Source: G965197715 sp965247615
GTDB taxonomy: Bacteria > Chloroflexota > Dehalococcoidia > Lucifugimonadales > UBA1127
Direction: 5' to 3'
DNA length: 64,000 bases
Assembly (NCBI GenBank): GCA_965247615.1
Contig: OZ252022.1
Span: forward strand, 2,976,001 to 3,040,000
Shown: positions 58,041-64,000 of the stretch, piece by piece
Position numbering within the stretch: position 1 is the first letter of the stretch
Layout of the letters: each line of letters opens with the position of its first letter
Notes under the pieces: model-generated
What the model was told of the DNA's origin: nothing
Seen by the model: only the letters and a program-made list of their open reading frames with translations
Databases searched by the model: none
Made by a program: the position numbers and the translations under genes

Positions 58041-58676
58041 GTGACACTCGTGGACGGGACCCGCGAAGCTATCGTGGCACTGCTTCAGCAGTCGCCGGCG
58101 ACCATAGAGGAGTTGGCCCAGGAGCTGGGGATGGCCGCTGCCAGCGTCCGCAGGCACCTGGATATCCTGCAGCGGGACCGGCTGGTCGCCTACCACGTCG
58201 TCCGCAACAAGCCGGGGCGCCCCCAGCACTCCTTTTACCTCACGGAAGAGGGGATGGAGGCGCTGCCGAAGCGGTACCAGAACCTGCTCCACTGGGTCCT
58301 GCAAGCCCTGGGTTCCCCGGAGAACTCCCCGGCGGGCGCTCACCCCGGACCCAACGTCGAAGAGCTGCTGTCCAGCATTGCCGACCGCATCGTGGAGCCC
58401 TACCAGGAGCGACTGCAGGGAGAGCCCCTTGCCGAGCGGGTAGCCGTCTTGCAGGAGTTGCTGTCGGAGCACCAGTTCGCTCCGGCCCTGGAGGAAGAGG
58501 GAGGGGCGGTGCGGGCCCACTTGATGAATTGCCCCTTCCGCAGCATCGCCATGGAGAACGCGGCCGTCTGCGTCCTGGACCAGCGGATCGTGAGCCTGGT
58601 GTTGGGCGTCGAGGCCACGGATGAAGAGCGCATCAACCGCAGCCATCACCACTGTATCTACCTCGCCCAGCCCTAG
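58041..58676 (+). CDS. SufR-like winged-helix regulator with partial iron-sulfur ligand set
   Basis: 211 residues from GTG 58041 (GTG 58038 is adjacent), set by the promoter at 57984. The N-terminal winged helix TIEELAQELGMAAASVRRHL and DILQRDRLVAYHV (20-53), with the wing NKPGRPQHSFYLTEEG, matches DeoR/ArsR-type SufR proteins. The C-terminal half carries Cys164, Cys177 (C-x12-C, as in SufR) and Cys205 after HHH at 202-204, but the third SufR cysteine (about 191) is Glu. It probably senses iron-sulfur or redox status. It may control the divergent small gene and itself. Confidence 0.75.
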   Translation: MTLVDGTREAIVALLQQSPATIEELAQELGMAAASVRRHLDILQRDRLVAYHVVRNKPGRPQHSFYLTEEGMEALPKRYQNLLHWVLQALGSPENSPAGAHPGPNVEELLSSIADRIVEPYQERLQGEPLAERVAVLQELLSEHQFAPALEEEGGAVRAHLMNCPFRSIAMENAAVCVLDQRIVSLVLGVEATDEERINRSHHHCIYLAQP

Positions 58677-58960
58677 CGCCCCCGGCGCGCCCGGAGGCTG
58701 CCCCCTCTGTGTTCTTCAGCCTCCCCGCGTAGGCACTGCGCGGACCGTCGCGCGTGCGGCCTTCGGCAGGCGCCCGTGCCCGCCGGCGGCATCCAAAAGA
58801 GCAGCGCTAGAGCAGCGCTGCCAGACGTAGGGCCAAGTGAGGGAGGATCCGCTGGCTCTCCGGGCGCCGTCAAGCGCTCTTTGCTTTTTGGAAGTCACTC
58901 GGCTAAGATACGATGATAGGCTGCCTGCGCCATGGCGCAGTTTCACGCCGGGAGGTACGA

Positions 58961-61165
58961 ATGACCCCAAGGCTCGTAAGGAACGCGATTGTCTATGTGC
59001 TGATCATCGTCGCGGTCCTCGTAGTCTTCATGAATGTGTTCCAGTCTCCCATCGGCTCGTCAGAGGAGCCGATCAGCACGGTCATCGACCAGGCGCGTGC
59101 GGGGACGCTTGACAAGATTGAGGTGTCGGGCGACAAGCTGACGGTGACGACCAAGCTGGGGGAGACGTATACCTCCCACAAGGAAGACGGCTCCAGCATG
59201 GTGGAGATCCTGACCGCGGGCGGCGCGAACACCGGCCCGTCGGGTGTCGACGTAGAGGTGAAGGGAAGGAGCGGCTTCGGCAGCCTCTTCGGCCTCATCA
59301 TCTCGTTTCTCCCGGTCATCTTCATCGGCGCGCTCCTCCTCTTCATGATGCGACAGGCCCAGGGCTCCAGCAGCCAAACGATGAACTTTGGACGAAGCCG
59401 CGCGCGCGTCATCATGGGGAACCGGCCCACGGTGACCTTCTCAGACGTGGCCGGCACCGACGAAGCCAAGCAGGAGCTGCAGGAGGTGGTGGAGTTCCTC
59501 CGCTACCCCGAGCGGTTCGCGTCGCTGGGCGCGCGCGTGCCGCGGGGCGTGCTCCTCATGGGCCCTCCGGGGACGGGGAAGACGCTCATGGCCAGGGCCG
59601 TGGCGGGAGAGGCGGCGGTCCCCTTCTTCTCCATCAGCGGGTCAGAGTTTGTGGAGATGTTCGTTGGCGTGGGCGCTTCCCGCGTGCGCGACCTCTTCGA
59701 TCAGGCAAAGCGCAACGCGCCGTGCATCGTCTTCATCGACGAGATTGACGCGGTGGGCCGGCACCGGGGCGCCGGCCTCGGCGGAGGCCACGACGAGCGG
59801 GAACAGACGCTGAACCAGATACTCGTGGAGATGGACGGCTTCGACACCGGCACCAACGTCATAGTCGTCGCCGCCACGAACCGCCCGGACATCCTCGACC
59901 CGGCGCTCCTGCGTCCGGGCCGTTTCGACCGCAGAGTCACCCTCGACCTGCCGGACATGGTGGGGCGCCGGGCCATTCTGGACGTACACTCCAAGGGCAA
60001 GCCCTTCGAGGAGGGCGTTGGTCTGGACGTCATTGCCAAGGAGACCCCCGGCTTCAGCGGCGCGGACCTCGCCAATCTGCTGAACGAGGCCGCTATCCTG
60101 GCGGCGCGCAGGGCCCGGAAGGACATCGGAGACTCCGAGCTCGGGGAAGCCATCGACCGGCTCGTGGCGGGGCCGGAGCGCAAGAGCCGGGTCTTCTCAC
60201 TGCATGAGAAGGAGCTCACCGCGTACCACGAGGCCGGTCACGCCCTCGTCGCGCAGCTGCACCTCCACGCGGACAAAGTCCACAAGATCTCCATCGTGGC
60301 CCGCGGCTCCATGGGCGGCTACACCCGCATGCTGCCGGACCAAGACCGCTACCTGGGGACCAAGGACCAATTCGAGGCCCAGCTCGCGGTGGCCATGGGC
60401 GGCCGCGTCGCGGAGCAGGTCACCTTCGGCGAGATCACCACGGGCGCCAGCAACGACTTGGAACAGGCCACGCGCATCGCCCGGCAGATGATCACCCGCT
60501 TCGCCATGTTCGATGTTCTGGACACGACGGTTGAAGAGGCGCCCATCAGCAGCGTCATAGAGTGGGCCAGAGCCAGAAACGTCCGGACCATCACCGTGCA
60601 CGGCGAGGACCTGCTGGTCACCAAGAACACTGGTGAGGTCTACCGCTCCCGGAAGGAGCCTGGCGCAAGTCTCCTGGAGACACTGGAGAATGCGGGGATC
60701 AGGACGGGCGAAAAGGGCATCGACGTCCAGATCAAGAGCGCCAGCGGTCTGGCCGGGTTGGGCCCCCGGACCTTCGGACGCCGGGAAGAACTGGTGTTCC
60801 TGGGGCGCGATATGTCCGAGCAGCGCGACTACAGTGACAAGATTGCCGAAGCCATCGACGCGGAGGTCCACTCCCTCGTGGAGCAGGCCTACGTCACGGC
60901 CAGAGACCTGCTGACCAACAACAAGGCCCGGCTGGAGATGATCGCACGGTACCTCATCGAGCATGAGGCGGTGGAGGGAGAGGAGCTGACCCGCGTCCTG
61001 GAATGCGAGATCAGCGAAGAGGCCATCGCTCCTGGCGGGACCGAGGGCCCCGAAGCCTCCGCTCCCCCCGGCGACGCGGCCCCGGAAGCCTTCCTGCCCG
61101 CCCCGGAGAGCCCGCGCCGGACACCTCGCGCGGGTTCCGGACCAGCCCCCGCCCCCGCTTCCTAG
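58961..61165 (+). CDS. ftsH: FtsH AAA+ zinc metalloprotease with a second extracytoplasmic-type domain inserted in the protease domain
   Basis: 734 residues, ATG 58961 with GGGAGG five bases upstream. Order: first TM helix near 8-26; FtsH extracytoplasmic domain about 35-107; second TM; AAA+ module with GPPGTGKT at 201-208, Walker B VFIDEIDAVG and the second region of homology; M41 protease with HEAGH at 423-427 and third zinc ligand Asp499. Between MITRFAM (510-516) and GPRTFGRREELVFLGRD (601 on) about 84 residues are inserted; they resemble the protein's own extracytoplasmic domain (EEAPISSVIEWAR against EEPISTVIDQAR; GEVYRSRKE against GETYTSHKE). The C terminus is Pro/Ala-rich. It degrades membrane and short-lived proteins. 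Confidence 0.95.
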   Translation: MTPRLVRNAIVYVLIIVAVLVVFMNVFQSPIGSSEEPISTVIDQARAGTLDKIEVSGDKLTVTTKLGETYTSHKEDGSSMVEILTAGGANTGPSGVDVEVKGRSGFGSLFGLIISFLPVIFIGALLLFMMRQAQGSSSQTMNFGRSRARVIMGNRPTVTFSDVAGTDEAKQELQEVVEFLRYPERFASLGARVPRGVLLMGPPGTGKTLMARAVAGEAAVPFFSISGSEFVEMFVGVGASRVRDLFDQAKRNAPCIVFIDEIDAVGRHRGAGLGGGHDEREQTLNQILVEMDGFDTGTNVIVVAATNRPDILDPALLRPGRFDRRVTLDLPDMVGRRAILDVHSKGKPFEEGVGLDVIAKETPGFSGADLANLLNEAAILAARRARKDIGDSELGEAIDRLVAGPERKSRVFSLHEKELTAYHEAGHALVAQLHLHADKVHKISIVARGSMGGYTRMLPDQDRYLGTKDQFEAQLAVAMGGRVAEQVTFGEITTGASNDLEQATRIARQMITRFAMFDVLDTTVEEAPISSVIEWARARNVRTITVHGEDLLVTKNTGEVYRSRKEPGASLLETLENAGIRTGEKGIDVQIKSASGLAGLGPRTFGRREELVFLGRDMSEQRDYSDKIAEAIDAEVHSLVEQAYVTARDLLTNNKARLEMIARYLIEHEAVEGEELTRVLECEISEEAIAPGGTEGPEASAPPGDAAPEAFLPAPESPRRTPRAGSGPAPAPAS

Positions 61166-61191
61166 CAATCTTCGAGCAGGTAGAGTGCATC

Positions 61192-61491
61192 GTGCCCAAG
61201 GGTAGCTACGTCTTGGTCAAGACAACCGGCGGCCGCCCCGCCGTGCGTCAGGTTTGGGAAGTGCGCCCCACCGAGGTCCTTGTGGTCCACGAAGCCTACT
61301 ACCGCCGCTGGCTGGAGCACCCCCACATCAGTCCACTGGCCTTTTCCATTCCCAGCGACAGCGTATTCAAGCACGATCCGGACCTGTTTGAGCAGCTTGA
61401 CGCAGTCTTCAATCGCGCCCGCCAGTCGGACGAGGCAGCCGGGACGCAGCTCCGGGAGCTGTGGGCTCAAGCCATTCCTTTCTCCGCATGA
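61192..61491 (+). CDS. small protein of unknown function
   Basis: 99 residues from GTG 61192, 26 bases after ftsH; GCAGGTAGAG upstream is a weak ribosome site. It starts VPKGSYVLVKTTGGRPAVRQ, then VWEVRPTEVLVVHEAYYRRW near 21-40, a beta-rich start followed by a helical end (FEQLDAVFNRARQSDEAAG). No family recognised. Its position suggests co-transcription with ftsH. Confidence 0.55.
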   Translation: MPKGSYVLVKTTGGRPAVRQVWEVRPTEVLVVHEAYYRRWLEHPHISPLAFSIPSDSVFKHDPDLFEQLDAVFNRARQSDEAAGTQLRELWAQAIPFSA

Positions 61492-61575
61492 CGGGGCGCC
61501 CTGCCGGGCCCCTGGCGCTTCAGGGCCGGGCAGAGACTCCCTTTCCCCCCATTGCTGTCGGCTCAACCAGCCTGG

Positions 61576-61604
61576 TTGACACACTATTGCCCTGATGTGA
61601 GACT
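61576..61604 (+). promoter_or_regulatory. candidate sigma70-type promoter for the AAA ATPase gene
   Basis: TTGACA (61576-61581), 17-base spacer, GAGACT (61599-61604) with a TG just upstream of the -10. Leader of about 34 bases to GTG 61646. Confidence 0.6.
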
Positions 61605-61645
61605 AAGCGGCGCAATCCCATCCGGAAGGTGTAGGTGATACAAAC

Positions 61646-63100
61646 GTGAGCACAAGAAAGGGACGGGGCCCACGACCCAAGCCAGACCCCTCGGCAGAAG
61701 CTCCACGCGCACGGACCATCGGCGAGCTGCGGCAGTCCGGCTACAAGGTTCTGCCGGTTAGGGAGGAGTTGCGCAGGAACCTTGTCGCCAAGATGCGCCA
61801 GGGGGAGCGTCTTTTCCCGAGCATCGTGGGCTACGAGGACACGGTCATCCCCCAAGTGGAGCACGCAGTCCTGGCCGGCCAAGACATCATCTTCCTTGGG
61901 GAACGCGGCCAGGCCAAGACCCGGCTCATCCGGAGCCTGGTGAACCTGCTGGATGATGAGGTCCCCATCATTGCGGGCTGCGAGATCAACGACAACCCCT
62001 TCAACCCCATCTGCGTTGCCTGCCGCGAAAAGGTGGCGGAGAAGGGCGAGGACGTCGAGATCGCCTGGTATCCGCAGGCAGACCGCTACTCGGAGAAGCT
62101 GGCGACGCCCGACACGTCCATCGCGGACCTCATCGGCGAGATCGACCCCATCAAGGTGGCCGAGGGGCGCTACCTCTCGGACGAGCTGACCATCCACTAC
62201 GGCCTCGTCCCCAGGGCCAACCGGGGCATCTTCTGCATCAACGAGCTCCCAGACCTGGCAGAGCGGATCCAGGTGGGCCTGTTCAACCTGATGGAGGAGC
62301 GGGACGTCCAGATCCGGGGCCACCGGGTGCGGTTGCCCGTGGACGTGTGCGTGGTGGCCAGCGCCAACCCGGAAGACTACACCAACCGCGGGCGTATCAT
62401 CACGCCGTTGAAGGACCGGTACGGCGCCCTGATCCGGACCCACTACCCTCGCACCACGGACCACGAGCTCGACATCATCGACCAGGAGCGGACCCACTTC
62501 GAGGACGCGGACACCACAGTCACGGTCCCGCCGTACATGAGAGAGATCATCGCCGAGTTCACCGCGCTCGCGCGCAAGAGCCCCGAGATCAACCAGCGGT
62601 CCGGCGTATCCGTGCGCGTCTCCATCGCTAACTTTGAGACCATCGTCGCCTGCGCAATGCGCCGAGCAATCCGGTACAAGGAGACGCAGGCCGCTCCCCG
62701 CCCCAGTGACTTGCCCTACATCCTGGCGTCCACGGCGGGGAAGGTGGAGCTGGAAACCCTGGAGGACGGACGCGAATCCCGAGTCGTCGAGGACCTGACC
62801 AGGAAGGCCATTCACAACGTCTTCAGCTACTACTTCAGCCCCAAGGAGTTCGACGATCTGCTCCAGCGCTTCGATGAGGGCTTGCAGGCAGAGGTGGGGA
62901 GCGAAGTGCCGTCCTTCGTGTATGTCGAGCGCTTTGGCGGCGAGGCAGGGCTATCGCCCGTGCTCACGAAGCTCGACATAAAGCCGGAGGGCCAAGAGGC
63001 CCTGTTCGCCTCGGCCACGGAGTTCGTGCTGGAGGGCCTCCACCTCAACAAGCGTCTGAACCGGGACCTCGTTGACGGGAAGTACCGCTACCGGGGCTAG
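61646..63100 (+). CDS. magnesium-chelatase/MoxR-like AAA+ ATPase
   Basis: 484 residues from GTG 61646. It has an AAA+ core of the ChlI/MoxR clade: Walker A variant FLGERGQAKTRLIRSL near 83-98, Walker B RGIFCINELPDL near 193-204, the helix-2 insert with LDDEVPIIAGCEINDNPFNP, and VCVVASANPEDYTNRGRIITPLKDR near 235-259 (sensor 1 and arginine finger region). The insert carries Cys112, Cys123 and Cys126 (C-x10-C-x2-C). Such ATPases usually remodel a VWA-domain partner or insert metal; no VWA gene is next to it within this window. The extended C-terminal domain (about 380-484) is unassigned. Confidence 0.85.
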   Translation: MSTRKGRGPRPKPDPSAEAPRARTIGELRQSGYKVLPVREELRRNLVAKMRQGERLFPSIVGYEDTVIPQVEHAVLAGQDIIFLGERGQAKTRLIRSLVNLLDDEVPIIAGCEINDNPFNPICVACREKVAEKGEDVEIAWYPQADRYSEKLATPDTSIADLIGEIDPIKVAEGRYLSDELTIHYGLVPRANRGIFCINELPDLAERIQVGLFNLMEERDVQIRGHRVRLPVDVCVVASANPEDYTNRGRIITPLKDRYGALIRTHYPRTTDHELDIIDQERTHFEDADTTVTVPPYMREIIAEFTALARKSPEINQRSGVSVRVSIANFETIVACAMRRAIRYKETQAAPRPSDLPYILASTAGKVELETLEDGRESRVVEDLTRKAIHNVFSYYFSPKEFDDLLQRFDEGLQAEVGSEVPSFVYVERFGGEAGLSPVLTKLDIKPEGQEALFASATEFVLEGLHLNKRLNRDLVDGKYRYRG

Positions 63101-63474
63101 CTCCATCAGAGCTACGACAGACGCGCCGGAGCGTTGCACGGTCCGGTGCCGGCGACAGAGAGCGGGGTCGGTATTGAGCCGCCCCCGCTCTGTTGTGCAG
63201 TGGCCCTTCAGGGCCTGCGCGCTCGGGCCACGAGGCCGCTCCCCCTGCCGTCGCGCCAGCGACCCTTCCGGGGTGGCTGGCCGTCAGCGGGCGGCTGAGT
63301 CGGGGAGCTGGTCGTGGGGGACGTGGGGTGAGTGGTGGCTGCATCGGGACGGGCTCCCGCCCGGATCGGGGCGCGGTGTCCCCTTGTCCCCTTCTCGCCG
63401 CAGGCGCACTAAAGAGGGGGCGGCTGAACGCCGCCCCCTCTTTGTTGTGACGAGGATAGAGGGGCCCTGGTTGG
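63101..63474. terminator. intergenic region with strong bidirectional terminator at 63411-63443
   Basis: A perfect 14-bp stem AAAGAGGGGGCGGC/GCCGCCCCCTCTTT with loop TGAAC lies at 63411-63443 and ends transcription of the convergent genes on either side. A stub of the GC-rich repeat (CCGTCGCGCCAGCGACCC) is at about 63248-63265. Nothing else is recognisable in these 374 bases. Confidence 0.8.
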
Positions 63475-64000
63475 TTAGGCCTTGTTCCGCCGGGGATCGC
63501 GGAGGAACAGGAACCCGCCGCCCACCAAGAGCAGGAAGCCCGCGCCCGCCAAGCCGAGCATCATGGCCGAGCCAGGGGCAATGTCACCCGGATCGGGCGG
63601 CACTACCGTCGGCTCTACCGTCGGCTCTATCGTCGGCTCCGGCGTCGGAGGCAGCGCGCCGGTCACGAAGACGGCGAAGGTGCCAAGCATTGTCTGCTGG
63701 GTGGTGAGGGTCAGACCCGGGATGTCCCGAATGGTGGCCTCAAGGGGGAGCCATGCGGTGAAGGACGGGTCAAACACGTAGAGCTTGACGTTCGTGTAGT
63801 TGTCCCCACCGGCGATCACGTCGTCTGCACTGTACGCCACGGTGATGTTCACCGGGCGGACGAAGTTGGTGGCGGGGGTGACACCGAGCGCGAAAGCATT
63901 GGACCCCAGGGCGGTGCCTTCAGGGGCCGGAGCCGGGAGGCTGGCCACAGTCAGACTCGTGTACGTGATGTCAACATCCCCAGTCACGGCGCCCTGAGGC
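63475..64000 (-). CDS. C-terminal part of a membrane-anchored extracellular protein (cut by window edge)
   Basis: The frame is open from the window edge to the stop at 63475 (175 residues). The exported part is beta-rich (NITVAYSADDVIAGGDNYTNVKLYV in parts, TLTTQQTMLGTFAVFV), then a PEPTIEPTVEPTVVPP linker, a single hydrophobic helix (AMMLGLAGAGFLLLVGGGFLFL in parts), and a basic end RDPRRNKA. This is a typical stalk plus C-terminal membrane anchor of a surface protein. The N-terminal domains lie outside the window. No LPxTG sortase motif is present. Confidence 0.75.
   Translation of the reverse strand, partial: PQGAVTGDVDITYTSLTVASLPAPAPEGTALGSNAFALGVTPATNFVRPVNITVAYSADDVIAGGDNYTNVKLYVFDPSFTAWLPLEATIRDIPGLTLTTQQTMLGTFAVFVTGALPPTPEPTIEPTVEPTVVPPDPGDIAPGSAMMLGLAGAGFLLLVGGGFLFLRDPRRNKA

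Overview
The window is a GC-rich chromosomal fragment with no rRNA, CRISPR array or intact transposase. It most resembles an uncultured Chloroflexota, of the Dehalococcoidia/SAR202 type. The grounds are four luciferase-like (LLM, probably F420-dependent) oxidoreductases, a deazaflavin-dependent nitroreductase-family protein, and many one-copy catabolic enzymes (amidohydrolases, isochorismatase-like hydrolases, cupins, VOC, SDR, FAH, MaoC). It also carries single-copy housekeeping genes (ffh, ftsH, tRNA-Pro) and many GC-rich intergenic repeats. The lineage is inferred from gene content only.

Layout. 0-5.3 kb: partial amidohydrolase, an alpha/beta-hydrolase fold protein, two LLM oxidoreductases, a DinB-like protein and a haem-oxygenase-like oxidase. 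5.3-7.5 kb: an AT-richer insertion encoding a DNA methyltransferase fused to a restriction-endonuclease-like domain. 7.7-13.5 kb: thioredoxin-like protein, amidohydrolase, cupin, GYD protein, tRNA-Pro(GGG), ffh, DinB-like protein, isochorismatase-like hydrolase. 13.8-17.0 kb: a DprE2/DprE1-like pair and an LLM gene. 17.2-28.5 kb: second haem-oxygenase-like oxidase, amidohydrolase, nudC, an AT-richer orphan gene, cupin, ketopantoate-reductase-like protein, FAH, two-domain VOC, SDR, aldo/keto reductase, methyltransferase. 28.5-33.6 kb: HAD, cupin, a DUF1998-type helicase, DUF503, zinc-ribbon protein, TlpA lipoprotein. 33.7-35.0 kb: a two-domain TlpA-like lipoprotein whose two catalytic cysteine positions are both in-frame UGA codons, a candidate double selenoprotein. 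35-44.5 kb: peptidase, isochorismatase-like hydrolase, GlcG-like protein, two transporters, LLM, SDR, DUF385, FMN reductase, cupin, CMD. 44.7-46.7 kb: ABM monooxygenase, then an AT-richer STAS/HATPase gene coupled to a STAS-like gene and a degenerate AroQ-like gene. 46.8-51.6 kb: Asp-box propeller, two MFS transporters, VOC. 51.6-53.4 kb: gene remnants and repeats. 53.4-57.9 kb: MATE, two hotdog proteins, PHP, small proteins. 58-64 kb: SufR-like regulator, an FtsH with an inserted second extracytoplasmic domain, an AAA ATPase, and the anchored end of a surface protein.

Most genes are single transcription units or short co-directional runs, several with GTGA or ATGA stop/start overlaps. The metabolic genes look like a broad oxidative and hydrolytic catabolism of small organic or aromatic compounds (LLM and haem-oxygenase-like oxygenation, ring fission or lyase steps by VOC/FAH/MaoC, hydrolysis by amidohydrolases and isochorismatase-like enzymes), with MFS/EamA/MATE transporters between them. 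No complete pathway can be read from the sequence.

Three repeat families lie between genes: a MITE-like element with GGAGACCTTTGC inverted ends, a short palindrome ATTCCCGCGAAAGCGGGAAT, and a GC-rich unit ending in GCCGTCGCGCCAGCGACC that always points the same way. The most notable finding is the dual-UGA thioredoxin-fold lipoprotein at 33738-35027.
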